This document shows, in pieces, positions 1 through 9,794 of a stretch of DNA of 64,000 nt. Below the pieces are notes generated by a model that did no database searches, was not told the origin of the DNA, and saw nothing but the letters and a program-made list of their open reading frames with translations. Position 1 is the stretch's first letter. Each line of letters begins with the position of its first letter. Origin of the DNA: Chloropicon primus (taxonomy: Eukaryota > Chlorophyta > Chloropicophyceae > Chloropicales > Chloropicaceae); contig CP060762.1 in NCBI GenBank assembly GCA_023205875.1, positions 124,001-188,000 on the forward strand, read 5' to 3'. The position numbers and the translations under genes are program-made.

Positions 1-76
1 TTGGTTTTTGAGGAGACAACAAGAGGGAAGGGTCTTGCGTTTGGTGAGCATTGGAGGGGCGACGCCTGGCGTGTGG

Positions 77-610
77 ATGACATTGGCGTGCAGCAGACAG
101 GGCACTACTTTGGTCTCGCGACGTTTTACGTCATTCAGTCCAAGGCGAGTTTGGGTTTGCCCTCGAGGGAGCAAGGGAGGAGTAACGAGGATTGTGAGGA
201 TGAGTGGAGGGGAGGCGAAGCACACGATTGATGCGGAGGGGCTGCCCTACGCCCCCGAGAAGCTGGAGAGGAAAAAGGACGTCAGTTGGAAGGATTTCAG
301 CGGGGTCGACCTGCGGGCAGGGAGGATCTTGCGGGTGGAAGACTTTCCCCAAATGCGGAAGCCGAGCTACAAGCTCGAGGTGGACTTCGGTCCGGTGGTG
401 GGGAAGCTCTGGACGAGCGCCCAAGTCACGAACTACTCCAAAGAGGAGCTCCTCGGCCGAATGGTCGTGGGGACGATCAACTTGGGGAAGAAGAAACTTC
501 CAACAGGTTTCATCTCCGAGTTCCTCGTGATGGGAGCCCTGAATCCGGACGGCACGGTGAAGCTGCTGCAGCTCCCGGGCGACACCTTGGAAGGGAGCTG
601 CGTGATGTGA
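77..610 (+). CDS. CsaA-like tRNA-binding-domain (OB-fold) protein, probably organelle-targeted
   Basis: The C-terminal about 110 residues (WKDFSGVDLRAGRI through to GDTLEGSCVM) match the CsaA/EMAP-II type tRNA-binding OB fold: D-x-R-x-G-x-I near the start, then SSAQ-like SAQVTN, then the G(F)xSEFLVMG strand. Bacterial CsaA is a small dimeric protein of about 110 residues that binds tRNA or unfolded preproteins. The reading frame is open upstream. From the ATG at 77 it would add an S/R-rich, acid-poor leader (MTLACSRQGTTLVSRRF), which looks like a plastid or mitochondrial transit peptide and is why this start is chosen. The alternative ATG at 200 gives a 136-residue protein with only a short extension. 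The family is clear. The location and the exact role are inferred. Confidence 0.72.
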   Translation: MTLACSRQGTTLVSRRFTSFSPRRVWVCPRGSKGGVTRIVRMSGGEAKHTIDAEGLPYAPEKLERKKDVSWKDFSGVDLRAGRILRVEDFPQMRKPSYKLEVDFGPVVGKLWTSAQVTNYSKEELLGRMVVGTINLGKKKLPTGFISEFLVMGALNPDGTVKLLQLPGDTLEGSCVM

Positions 611-835
611 GAAACGCAAGGTGGAGGAGAGCTGAAGGGCTTCTGTGTTTCGACTACGCAAGTGGCTTCAAACCAAACAAGACCTAAGATTCCCTAGGCA
701 CATTGATATTCATTGATTCATTCCAGGATTTCTCTAGACACAACAACACAAGAGAGAGAGAGAGAAGGAGATCGGCGCTGAGGCGGGCGACCGACCAACC
801 AATCGAACCAAAGAGCCTTATCAATTCTCGGTAGG

Positions 836-1239
836 ATGTCACTCCAGGACTTCCAGGACTACGTCAATGAAGCGAGAAAGAGCATGCAGGGGAGGAAGGG
901 TGAGCGTCTTCCCCTACTGGAGTTTCACCTCGAAGAAGCGGAAGCGGAACTGGGTCTGAGCAAGAAGAAGGTGTGTTGATTTCGGTCCCCTTCCTCGTAG
1001 CGCATCGCACGGACTGCTAAGGCGTTTCTCTCCCTGTCTCTCTGCCTTCCCCACCAATTCCTATTTTGTTTCAGATGAAGGAATACGCCCGAGCGACCGG
1101 ACTCTGTCTCTCAAACTTCGTCCTCTATGGGTCGCCAGGGAAACTCCGTCGCTTCCTTCGCGATCATCCTTCCCAGATCATCAGCAGAGAGAAAGCTAAA
1201 GAGCACAAGCTCGTGAAGTTCTTCCTGGTTCGCTTATAG
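836..1239 (+). CDS. Small two-exon protein of unknown function (99 aa)
   Basis: Two exons join cleanly in phase 0: 836-970 and 1075-1239, around a 104-nt intron (GTGTGT donor, pyrimidine tract, TTTCAG acceptor). The first exon would otherwise stop two codons into the intron. The predicted product is 99 residues, charged, with no signal peptide or membrane segment. Its N-terminal half looks helical and acidic (LLEFHLEEAEAELGL). Its C-terminal half is basic (GKLRRFLRDHPSQ). I do not recognise the family. It is convergent with the PPAN gene, whose stop lies 122 bp away. The good splice signals and the coding-like composition on both sides support a real gene. Without them the region would look empty. 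Confidence 0.5.
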
Positions 1240-1361
1240 CTTTGAACCACAGCAAGGGCAGCTGATAAAATTTTCCTTGGCACCAAACGCCAGCTCGGGT
1301 TCCTATGCTCGAAAGCAGCTGTGCATTAGCTTGAATGAAAAATACATTTACAGGAAGCGTC

Positions 1362-2696
1362 TTAGGACGACGAGGACTTCTTTCTCTGCACGTTCGCGTC
1401 TTGCGTTTCCCTTCTCTTCCTCTTCAGGTTGGCGGCCTGCTTCTTTTTGTTGTCCATCTCGGCCACTTCGGCCTCCGTCTTGCTCACGTAAGCGTGGTAG
1501 AGGACCTTCCCCTCGCAGACCCCCTCTTCAATCTTCACCAGGCTAAGCTCCAGCCTTGGTCCTATCTCCCGAAGCTTCACCACATTCTTCTTCACCCCTC
1601 CACCGCCCCTGACCTTTGCGACTGCAGCCACGCCATCGCTGCCCCCGGCCTCCGCGTCCACGGTGTTCTCCTCCTTCTCTTCCGGGTCCGAGTCCTCTGA
1701 GCCGCTTGAGTCCTCGTCGCCGCCATTCAGATCGTCCTGGAGGTACTGGCTTATATCTTGCAGGTGGCCGAGCTCCGGAAGGTCCCTCTTCAGGATGTTC
1801 CTCACGCTTTTCGAGATCCCCGCAGGCTGCTGTGAGATGTTGTAGTGCCTGAATTGGAACTTGTTCTCCTCGCTCGAGTAGTGGACCATCACGACGCGCT
1901 GACAGTTTGCTATCTTGAGGGAGTTCACCTCCATCGTCGGAAACATGTTCTGGGGCAACCAACCACGGGTTTCGTTTCGTTTCGTTCAGCAGAGAGAGAG
2001 AGAGAGCGTGTGTGTGTGTGTGTGTGTGTTGAGATTGAGATTGAGTGAGATCCATCGTTCCGCGCGTCGTCCAGCGTGAGAAGAGAAGGGAAGGGAAGGA
2101 GTGAAGCAGGCAGGAGTCAGCCAGACGGTCCAAGGCACGCCCGACAGTCCAAGGCACGCAGGTGCAGCGAAAACAAGAACGGTTTGGTTGCTGCCACTCC
2201 AACTTACCTGAAAGAGAGAAGCGCAGAGCTTCCCGTGCCTGTCCGAATTCTTGAAGCCGGAGAGGACCAGGAGGGGCGGGTACTTGAAGGCCCCGACGGG
2301 AGAAGTGTAATGCTTCATGGCCGCCGCGAAGTCGGCACAGCTCGACCACTGCTCGATCCTAAACGTCGCCGTCGGGCCCTGGGGCGTCTTCGCCACCTTG
2401 AGGTACTGGCACCTCTCCGTCGCGCTGAGAATGAGGAAGTGCGATATCCCAAGAGGTCCAACGACGTTCAAGAAGTCCTTCATGACGTTCCCCTTCTTCT
2501 GCTTCAGCTTGTCCGCAGTATGCGGCCGCATGCAAAGCTTCAAGTCCTTCTCCAACTTCTTCACGACCTTGGTGTGTTTCCCCGTCCGAAGCACGAGGGC
2601 GCGCGGCACCTTCTTCTTGCTCGGGTCGAGGGACCCCACCACGTTCTCATCCGGCGCATGCGTCCTCCTCTTCCTCTTCCTCTGCGGCTTTCCCAT
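1362..2696 (-). CDS. PPAN: PPAN / SSF1 Brix-domain ribosome biogenesis protein
   Basis: A Brix-domain protein of 358 residues that acts in the nucleolus in 27S pre-rRNA processing and 60S subunit assembly. Exon 1 (2696-2208) carries the N-terminal basic tract and the hallmark RALVLRTGKHTKVVKKL, then MRPHTADKLKQKKGN and VVGPLGISHFLILS. Exon 2 (1949-1362) begins NMFPTMEVNSLKIANCQRVV, the second conserved block, and ends in an acidic-basic tail (DEDSSGSEDSDPEEKEE, then RKKSSSS). The intron 2207-1950 (258 nt) has a GTAAGT donor and a CCCCAG acceptor, and the junction is phase 0. The ATG at 2696 (MGKPQRKRKRR) is the natural family start. The intron contains a GA/GT microsatellite. Confidence 0.93.
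1991..2030. repeat. (GA)n-(GT)n compound microsatellite in PPAN intron
   Basis: About 14 bases of alternating AG are followed by a run of alternating TG. The tract lies inside the single PPAN intron, next to three copies of TTTCG. Confidence 0.9.
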
Positions 2697-3103
2697 CCTC
2701 TCACCAACCCACACAAAGTACGTCCCTCCCCCGCTCGAGCTCGACTTCACTCGACTGCGCCCGCCGGCAGAGATGGACCTCCAGACTTTTCACTTTTCAG
2801 AGGTGAGGTGAGGGAGGAGGAGGAGGAGGTGCCCGAAGAGACAATGCCTTGGCTTGGCTTGGCTTGGCTTAGCCCTGAATGAATCCCTCTCTCTCTTTCG
2901 TTCTCGTGCTCGTGCTCTGGCTGTCTCAGGAGACAAGGAGGTAACTGTGTTTGCTCTATGTAATAGTAGGATGTCAATAAATAGGAGCGCCTTGGGACCT
3001 GCCGTGTGAGCACTCTTTCTTTTTTAGGTCTGTTTTGAATTGGAAAAAATGTCGTCGGCGAGCCAGTGGACCGCCGCGGCGTTCGCCGCGCACTGTGACC
3101 TGC
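2697..3103. other. Intergenic, upstream of PPAN
   Basis: This 407-bp stretch lies between the PPAN start and the stop of the P-domain gene, both on the minus strand. It holds the presumed PPAN promoter, a short (TTGGC)n run near 2850-2870 and an A/T-rich tail near 2955-3040 that is likely the P-domain gene's 3'UTR. No gene is seen. Confidence 0.6.
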
Positions 3104-4222
3104 CTAGTAGGAACCCGCAGACTCCAAAATGGGGATGAGCCACTCCGAGAGGGGTGGGACGTCCACCGGGCAGGTGGGGTCGGTGACGAACTGGATGCCA
3201 AGGAAGATTGGGCCGCCGAAGGTGTTGCAGTACCACAACTCCAAGATTCTGTAGGCCTCTCCGATCCCGTAGCACGCGGCGAGCTCGACATAAAGTCCTC
3301 CCAAGTACGTCAAGAACCCCCTGGCAGGTCCTGGGATCCTGGATCCGAGCCTCCCGGTAATTCTACGCACGAAAGAGGCGGCCATGGCTCCGGCCTGCTG
3401 GTCGGCCACGTCCAGGGTCTCCCCCACGGCCATCTCGTCCAGGACGCCCTCCACGCTGTTCTCGTCGGGGACGTAGCAGAGCTGCAGGGTCCACTCCATC
3501 TCCGGGGCCTTGTCCTCCCCCGGGACGTGGGCCTCGAGGGTCCACCTGCCGAAGGTGCCGCCCTCCGCGGCGTTCACGCCGTCCCCAGCCCTGGCGATGC
3601 TCAGGGGCTGGACTGGCTTGTACTCCCCGGTGAAGGGGGCCTCGTTCTCGTCCTGGGGGAAGGACTCGACGGACTCGTCGGAGAACATCACGCCGGTCAT
3701 GTCCTCGCCGAAGTGGTCGCAGTGGGCCTCGGTGGTCCCGCAGGGGTCCTTGAGCACCAAGTGGGGCCTGTCGGTCGGGGAGTTCCCGAAGTAAAGCTCG
3801 ACTCCAGCGGAGCCGGCCTTGGGGTGGGTCAGGTTCATCTCGACCGAGGCCGACAGCAGCTTTCCGGTCACGGGGACCATGACGGAGGACACGGTGTCCG
3901 CGACGTCCGAGGGCGAGTCGAACATCGGGATGGCCCTGGCGTGGAACCTCCTGCACCTTCCGCCCTGGGCCTCCGCCTTGGCGACCTCGGCCTTCAAGGC
4001 GGTCCCCTCCTCCAGGCTCTGAGAGTGGAGGGCATGCCCCTGAATCGGCTCGAAGTCCATGCTCACGTCTCCCACGTAGTTCCCCTCCTCGTCCAGCACC
4101 TGGACAGCGCCGCTGTACTGCTGCAACTGTCGGGACACGTCCGCGTAACACTGCGTCACGGACGCGGCCACCACCAGGGCGCACACCACCGCATGAGACA
4201 CACGACACACCGTCCTCTTCAT
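3104..4222 (-). CDS. Secreted protein with a proprotein-convertase P (homo B) domain
   Basis: 372 residues. The ATG at 4222 is the only in-frame ATG at the 5' end and starts a clear signal peptide (KRTVCRVSHAVVCALVVAA, cut near QCYA). The middle of the protein, about residues 120-265, carries the P-domain pattern of kexin/furin proteases. This includes SASVEMNLTHPKAG, then LYFGNSPTDRPHLVLKD, FGEDMTGVMFSDE, APFTGEYKPVQPLS, and GTFGRWTLEAHV followed by WTLQLCY. No subtilase catalytic domain precedes it, so this is a stand-alone P domain, not a protease. The C-terminal about 100 residues contain several cysteines and hydrophobic turns of unknown role. The product is likely extracellular, periplasmic or vacuolar. 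The family call is firm. The function is not. Confidence 0.72.
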   Translation of the reverse strand: MKRTVCRVSHAVVCALVVAASVTQCYADVSRQLQQYSGAVQVLDEEGNYVGDVSMDFEPIQGHALHSQSLEEGTALKAEVAKAEAQGGRCRRFHARAIPMFDSPSDVADTVSSVMVPVTGKLLSASVEMNLTHPKAGSAGVELYFGNSPTDRPHLVLKDPCGTTEAHCDHFGEDMTGVMFSDESVESFPQDENEAPFTGEYKPVQPLSIARAGDGVNAAEGGTFGRWTLEAHVPGEDKAPEMEWTLQLCYVPDENSVEGVLDEMAVGETLDVADQQAGAMAASFVRRITGRLGSRIPGPARGFLTYLGGLYVELAACYGIGEAYRILELWYCNTFGGPIFLGIQFVTDPTCPVDVPPLSEWLIPILESAGSY

Positions 4223-4584
4223 CCTCTCCTCGGAACTGGAACTCCCTCCTTTTTGGGGGTTAAACAAAAAAAAGCAACTCGGTCACCCTCGCCAGCCGTT
4301 ACGTTTGAGCCGTTACGCGCGACGCCGATGTCGTACCCTCTGGATTCTGCTTCCCCCGACCGCCCGGTTTCGTCGATGGTGTTCGTGTTCGTGTGTGACC
4401 CTCCATGGTTTCTCCTCGTTTTCCTCGCCAGCAGGCGTTACCTTCGAGGGGATCCGAATTCCAAAAAAATAGGAAAAAAAGTAAAGATCCGTGACAGACA
4501 GAAAGTTCCGTGAGGGGTACGCGAACCAAGACAAAGGGAGGAAAGGATCGGGACCGGGATCGATTCCTTCCTCCGCTACGACCG
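4223..4584. other. Divergent intergenic region
   Basis: This 362-bp stretch separates the two divergent starts (P-domain gene at 4222, dehydrogenase-like gene at 4585). It has an A-rich patch near 4262-4275 and no recognisable gene or RNA. It presumably holds both promoters. Confidence 0.55.
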
Positions 4585-6203
4585 ATGGATATGGATCCAA
4601 CATCCAACACCTCGACCTCGACAGGTTGTTCCTTTCGTTTGGTTCCAAAACGAAAAAGAAAACGAAACGATGCCTTGTCCTGCCTCAGGAGGTGTGGACT
4701 CATCGTGGGGGTGGTGGTCGCTCTCGCTCTCGTCCTCGTCCTCAGGGTCGGTGCTGACGACGGCCAGGACTCGTCCTCGTCGTCGTCGTCGTCGTCGTCG
4801 TCGTGCAACACCCGCCGGTACAGCGACCAGGCCAGGGTTCCTCGGCAGCTCTGCGTTACCAGGTTCGCCTCCGAGGGGCTGCACCGTCCCCGGGGGCTCC
4901 TCAGCAGCCCGAGGACGGGTGGGGACGTCCTGGTGGCGGACATCGGTCCGGGAACCGGGTTCTTCACCACGGGGGGAGAGGGGGGGAGAGTCATCGCGCT
5001 CCGGGACCGGGACGGCAGCGGAAAGATAGAGGAAGGGGAGTGGGTCGTCCTGGCGAGGAAATCCGGGCTGAACCACGGGCTCGCCGTCCACGGCGGGTAC
5101 CTCTTCGCCTCGACCTCGGACGAGGTCTGGCGGTGGCCGTACTCCCCAGGTGAGTGGCGGGACCTCGGAGAGGGCGAGCTGGTGTTGACTGGGATGGACC
5201 AGACCGGGCCGCCGGGGCCCGGTGGGCCGCTCTCGAGCCCCTTGGGACACAACACGCGCACGATCATCTTCGATGAGAGTGGGAGGCTCTACGTCTCGGT
5301 GGGCTCCGTGGCCAACGTGGACGGGGACTCGTACAGGTCAAGGATCAGGAGGTTTCAGAACTTGACGGAGCCGAACTTGGCGGCGGGGGTGGTGGACTTC
5401 GCGGACGGAGAAGTTTTCGCGGATGGCCTGCGCAACGAGGTGGGCCTCGCGTGGGGGGACGAGAGGCAGGAGGTGCTCTACGGCGTGGAGAACGGCATGG
5501 ACAATTTGGCGAGGTCAGACCTCGGCGGAGACATCCACGAGGACAATCCCGCGGAGGAGCTCAACGCCTTCCCGGTCTCCTCGCCGGGGCGTTACTACGG
5601 GTACCCGAGGTGCTTCACCGAGTTCAAGCTCGACCACGAGAGGGCCGAAGGGAAGGGCGCTCAGTGGGGGCTCTCCGAGTCGGACGACCCTTACTGCAAG
5701 AGCGAGGAGAACGTCGTGCGGCCCATTCATTCCATGCAGGCCCACAGCGCTCCGTTGGGCCTGGCTTTCTACGGCCAGGATTGGAAGCAAGTGTCGGATT
5801 GCTGCGTCCGTAAGAACGCTTCCGCGTGCGAGGAGATCTCCGAGGGGCTGCCTTGCGAGTACCACGGAGATCTTTTCGTCGGGTTTCACGGCAGCTGGAA
5901 CAGGAAGGGTGAGTAACGGTCACGAATGAACCCCCGTTTTTTTGTTTTTGCTGACTTTTGCGCGCGTCCCTCTCTCGCTCAGAGCCAACGGGGCACAAGG
6001 TCGTGAGGCTGGTGGTGAGCAGGGACGAAGGCGGCAGAGTGGTCTCGGTCGAGGAGGAGGAGGATTTCGTTTGGGCCGACCCCGGCCCGGAGTGGAGCAC
6101 GGGGTTCAGGCCCGTCGACATCGCCTTTGGCAAGCAGGGTGCCCTGTTCGTCTCCAGCTACAAGTCCGGAGAGATTCTCGTCGTGCATTCGCCTTCGCCT
6201 TGA
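4585..6203 (+). CDS. Membrane-anchored glucose/sorbosone dehydrogenase-like beta-propeller protein
   Basis: Two exons, 4585-5908 and 5983-6203, join in phase 1 around a 74-nt GTGAGT...CTCAG intron. The protein starts with a basic cytosolic tail, then one hydrophobic segment (CGLIVGVVVALALVLVL), then a poly-Ser linker encoded by a TCG run, so it looks like a type II membrane or secreted protein. The rest matches the PQQ-type GSDH propeller: RPRGLLSSPRTGGDVLVADI, then GLNHGLAVHGGYLF, GHNTRTIIFDESGRLYVSVG, FADGLRNEVGLAW, GDLFVGFHGSWNR and finally VDIAFGKQGALFVSSYKSG. Members oxidise sugars or bind ligands. The substrate here is unknown. The splice restores the final propeller strands, which supports the model. 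Confidence 0.82.
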
Positions 6204-6278
6204 CTACTTTGCTTTTGCTTGTTTTGTTTACATTGTATAAAATAGAGTTCGCGTGCGATATGACATGAGGCATCGTCG

Positions 6279-7139
6279 TTAGGCCTCCTTCCCACTGCGC
6301 GACGTTCCAGCGAGGGCTCCGGTCACGACGTTCATCGCCCCCCTTGCGGCGTTGAGGACGAGCGGAGGGGACTCCCGGTACACGACCTTGTTGTGGCCAA
6401 AGGCCTCGTGCGCGGCTTTCACGGCCGCTTCCCTCGCCCCGCACGACAAGTCATCCCCCGCCCTGTTCAGACCCAAATAAATCGTTTCTATGTACTCCCT
6501 CCTGGACAACTCGCCGAGATCGAACACGTAGTGCCTTGGCGAGGCGGGGAGCCCCAGTGCAAGCTGTGTGGGCCTGCCGAGCAACTGCCCCCCGAACAAG
6601 TCCGCCAAGTACCGCGTGTACAGGTGCCCGAGCAAACCCGCCCCCTCGTGCTCCCTGCCACACCGCCGGATCGCGTCGACGTAGCCCCTCGTCCCCTTCG
6701 AAAGGTGCTCAAAGCCCACGTCCACCCCCATGCCCTGCACATCCTCAAGGTCTCGCTTAAGGGAAGGGGCACGCCTGAGTATTGTTTCATGCTCTCTCCA
6801 CAACTTGGCCACGGCGCCGTCGCCCCCGTCGTCGTCGTCCACCACCCTGTCCAGCTGCGTCTCCATCTCGGTGTACACGTGGTGCATGGCGACGGTGAAG
6901 TTGGCGTACGTCACGAGGCTCGCCATCGCAGCCGCGGTGCCCAACCCAAACACCGTCATGTCGTGGCCATCCTTGAGGGTCTTGTCGAGCTCAAGACTCA
7001 AACTGTTTGGTATCTTATTCGCTGCACTCGTTTTGAGAATGTTGGACGACTCCGTCTCGAGACTCTTGGCGGCCCATTGACCCAACCGCTTCGCCAGCGT
7101 CCCCATCCTCTCTGCAGACAGAAGACAGAAGCAGCTCAT
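6279..7139 (-). CDS. Heme-oxygenase-like protein
   Basis: About 286 residues. The helical heme-oxygenase fold is indicated by MHHVYTEMETQLDR (like the YHIYVALEEEIER block) and by GHLYTRYLADLFGGQLL, the family signature HAYTRYLGDLSGGQ with the Gly-Gly-Gln distal helix kept. The His in TLKDGHDMTVFGLGT lies about 22 residues before the second block's Phe, where the proximal heme ligand is expected. No clear plastid transit peptide is seen. The first in-frame ATG is at 7139, but the sequence just before a second ATG at 7106 (TTCTGTCTTCTGTCTGCAG) looks like a splice acceptor, so translation may begin at 7106 or in an unseen upstream exon. Heme cleavage to biliverdin is likely but not proven. Confidence 0.72.
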   Translation of the reverse strand: MSCFCLLSAERMGTLAKRLGQWAAKSLETESSNILKTSAANKIPNSLSLELDKTLKDGHDMTVFGLGTAAAMASLVTYANFTVAMHHVYTEMETQLDRVVDDDDGGDGAVAKLWREHETILRRAPSLKRDLEDVQGMGVDVGFEHLSKGTRGYVDAIRRCGREHEGAGLLGHLYTRYLADLFGGQLLGRPTQLALGLPASPRHYVFDLGELSRREYIETIYLGLNRAGDDLSCGAREAAVKAAHEAFGHNKVVYRESPPLVLNAARGAMNVVTGALAGTSRSGKEA

Positions 7140-7511
7140 GTCAGCCACGAACGACGAAGCCGAGGAGATCTAGACTGCTGATCTGGCAGATCAGGTTGGC
7201 CTTGGCGTGTTGGTCTGAGCGAAAGAAAGAGTGGTGCACGAGGGAGGACGAGAGAGGACGAGGGGTTGTCCAATCGAAGGAAGGTCTCGAGGGCTTCCGA
7301 TGGATGTCTTGGTTGCGTCATAATCTGATCAGGTTTCTGGATTGTCCAGGAGGGAGTTGTGGTCGCCTGGAGTTGTGCAATCGCGAGAGATGATTCTTTT
7401 ATCTTTTCTATTAAAAACTATATTCATATAAATAACATGTTGCGTCTCCTCCTCGGACCCTCCTCCTCCCATTATGAATTATGTACACACACCCTACGCC
7501 TGCGCCTGCGC
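7140..7511. other. Intergenic, upstream of heme-oxygenase-like gene
   Basis: About 370 bp between two minus-strand genes. The right half (7390-7440) is A/T-rich and fits the 3'UTR of the kinase gene. The left half would hold the promoter, or a 5' exon, of the heme-oxygenase-like gene. No other gene is seen. Confidence 0.5.
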
Positions 7512-9794
7512 CTACGCAATCGCCTTGAGAAGTCTGGTGCCTTCCGGGCCGGCGGTGTCGCTGTTCATCGCCCTCTTCTTCGACAGGAGCATGAGGAAGT
7601 ACGTTGCCGTGGTGTGGTTGCACTCGCCCTGGACGAGGTACTCCATTGTTCGGGCCCTGTCGAAGCCCTGGAGCTCCATCTGCTGCAAGATGTCCTCCTC
7701 CATCTCCACGACGCCCAGGACCGGGTCGACCTTGACCGCGAGTCCGTAGCTCGGGATCTCCTGCCTCCTCACGAACTGGACCCACTTGTGTCTCCAGATC
7801 TGCTCGCTGGTGGCCCTCTTGCTGGGCTCCACCGTGAGCATCATGCTGAGCAGGTCCCTGGCCTCCTTCGAGATGAAGTCCGGGGAGCTGTAGGACCCCC
7901 TCAAGATCTTCTTGCTAAGCTCCGCCTTGTTGCCCTTGCCGGCGTGGAAGGGCAAGTACCCGCTGATCATGGCGAAGAGGACCACCCCCAGGCTCCAGAT
8001 GTCCGCGGGGGGGCCGCAGTAGTGCCTCCTGGCCACGATCTCAGGCGCCGCATACGAGGGCGAGCCGCAGTACACCTTGAGCTTCTTGTGGTGGCTGGCG
8101 ATGGCGGACAGACCGAAGTCGATGATCTTGATGTTGTTCCTGTCGTCCAACAGGAGGTTCTCGAGTTTGATGTCCCTGTGAATCACCTTGCTGTGGTGGC
8201 AGTAATCCATCCCGGACAAGATCTGCTGGAAGAGCAGGCAGGCCTCCCTCTCGCCCAACCGCCTCTTGCTCTTCACGTAGTCCAAAAGCGACCCGTTGTT
8301 GGCGTGCTCCATGACCACGAATATCTTGCTCTCCGTCTCTATCGCCTCGAACATGTGAATGATGTTGCAGTGGTTCAGCCGCTTCAGCACCCTGATCTCC
8401 CGGTCCACCCTCTTCCTGTCCTCCGTGCTGTTCAGCCTAAACTTATCGATGACCTTCACGGCGACCTTCTCCTTGGTCAGCTTTTGGATCCCCAGCCGGA
8501 CCTGGCAGAACCCCCCCTTTCCTATCACGTGCCCAAGGTTGTACCCAGGAAGCGCTTCCCTCTTCTCGTTCAGGAGCCTGGACTTGTCCATGGCCCTGTC
8601 GTGCTTGTGCATCGGCACAGCCGCCGAAGTCCAACGCCCTTTCGTCCTTTCCTTCCTTCCGGGTATCTTCACAACAGCGGCGGACACGGTACTAGGTCTC
8701 TCGACGTTCCTGTACTTGTGGACCTCGCCGCTCACGGCGCTGGAGGCAGTCGAGGGCCGCTTCTGCTGCTGGTCCTCGTGGCTGTGGCCGCTGTAATTCT
8801 TGTTGCTGGCCTTGCCCTGGGAGCTTGATCCCGAGGTGGACTGTACCTCGACCCTCAAGGTGTCCGTGATTCCATTCAAAGCTTCTTCCAAGTTTTGGTT
8901 CTTGCTGTTCCCGGCGCCGGCAATGTAGTTGTTCTCCTGCACCTGCGGCGGCGCTGCAGCCGACCCGCTCTTTGGCTTTGCTCCCTGCCTCGCGGACATC
9001 GGCCTCTTTTGGGGCGACGAAGACCCGGGCCTCTTCTGTGCGGAGACCGGCCTCTGGTGGCCCGCCGACGAAGGCCTCTGGCCAGCGTTGTGGCTGGCGT
9101 GAGACTGCGATTCCTTTGCGTCCGCAGGGCTGTCCCCCTCCTTCCCCTGGGAGCTCCTCGCCGACAGTGGACGCCTCGTCGGCACCTGCTTCATCGCGTA
9201 AAGCCTGTGGTGGTTGTAGGTCCTCCTCGTGATGGCGAAGCCGTTCTCGACGCCGGTGCTGTTCGTCGTCGTGTTGGTCGTCATGTAGTTGTCCACCCTG
9301 CTCTTCGGAATCATCTTTTGGGCGGAAAGGATCCGCACCCTCGGGGACATTAGGACTGGAGTGACGGCCCTCTGCCTTTGAACCTCCTGCACCCGCTTCT
9401 CCTTCGCTTGCCTGGCCGATGCGCTCCTCGCTGCCTGCTGCCTCCTCTTTTCTGCTCGGGCCTCCGTGGCCAAGCCAATCGAAAACGCGCTCGCTGGCCT
9501 TTGCTTGCTCGCCGGCTTCCCCTCAACGATGCGCCTGCCCTTGGACCTTTCGTACATGGTGCCGCCCTTCACGCCGCTCGCGCTCGTGCTGCTCTTTGGC
9601 CGCGTCTTTGGGGCACTCGGGGGCCGGGGAGCGTTCTTCTGCATCGGCAGAGGAATCTTGTGAGGCTTCTGGGGCGGCTGCGGGATCAAGTGCAGGGTGC
9701 TCTCCGCCTGGCCGTTCGCTCCGTTCATCGTTGCGCTCCCTCCCCTTTGTACGAACCTGTGAGAGGAATCGTATTTCGTTCTGTCTGCTGTCAT
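7512..9794 (-). CDS. SNF1/MARK-like Ser/Thr kinase with UBA-like tail and RPxS-repeat N-terminus
   Basis: 760 residues. The kinase domain, about residues 419-673, belongs to the CAMK group: GKGGFCQVRLG loop, VAVKVID lysine, HRDIKLENLLL catalytic loop, DFG, a CGSPSYAAPEI activation loop and PADIWSLGVVLF. About 25 residues later a UBA-like segment (DILQQMELQGFDRARTMEYL, then ATYFLMLL) matches the regulatory UBA of MARK/AMPK-type kinases. The first 400 residues are disordered, basic and rich in Ser/Ala. They contain at least eight RP-x-S motifs (RPPSA, RPASA, RPLSA, RPSSA, RPVSA, RPMSA, RPSTA, RPSTV). Such motifs are frequent in cilium- and microtubule-associated proteins, so a cytoskeletal role is a reasonable inference. 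The start is the ATG at 9794. Confidence 0.9.
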   Translation of the reverse strand: MTADRTKYDSSHRFVQRGGSATMNGANGQAESTLHLIPQPPQKPHKIPLPMQKNAPRPPSAPKTRPKSSTSASGVKGGTMYERSKGRRIVEGKPASKQRPASAFSIGLATEARAEKRRQQAARSASARQAKEKRVQEVQRQRAVTPVLMSPRVRILSAQKMIPKSRVDNYMTTNTTTNSTGVENGFAITRRTYNHHRLYAMKQVPTRRPLSARSSQGKEGDSPADAKESQSHASHNAGQRPSSAGHQRPVSAQKRPGSSSPQKRPMSARQGAKPKSGSAAAPPQVQENNYIAGAGNSKNQNLEEALNGITDTLRVEVQSTSGSSSQGKASNKNYSGHSHEDQQQKRPSTASSAVSGEVHKYRNVERPSTVSAAVVKIPGRKERTKGRWTSAAVPMHKHDRAMDKSRLLNEKREALPGYNLGHVIGKGGFCQVRLGIQKLTKEKVAVKVIDKFRLNSTEDRKRVDREIRVLKRLNHCNIIHMFEAIETESKIFVVMEHANNGSLLDYVKSKRRLGEREACLLFQQILSGMDYCHHSKVIHRDIKLENLLLDDRNNIKIIDFGLSAIASHHKKLKVYCGSPSYAAPEIVARRHYCGPPADIWSLGVVLFAMISGYLPFHAGKGNKAELSKKILRGSYSSPDFISKEARDLLSMMLTVEPSKRATSEQIWRHKWVQFVRRQEIPSYGLAVKVDPVLGVVEMEEDILQQMELQGFDRARTMEYLVQGECNHTTATYFLMLLSKKRAMNSDTAGPEGTRLLKAIA

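Noticed and set aside
3035-4513. A 492-codon plus-strand frame opposite the P-domain gene
   Set aside because: Antisense shadow rich in His/Gly/Val/Leu from GC-rich third positions. The minus-strand gene has a signal peptide and a clear domain.
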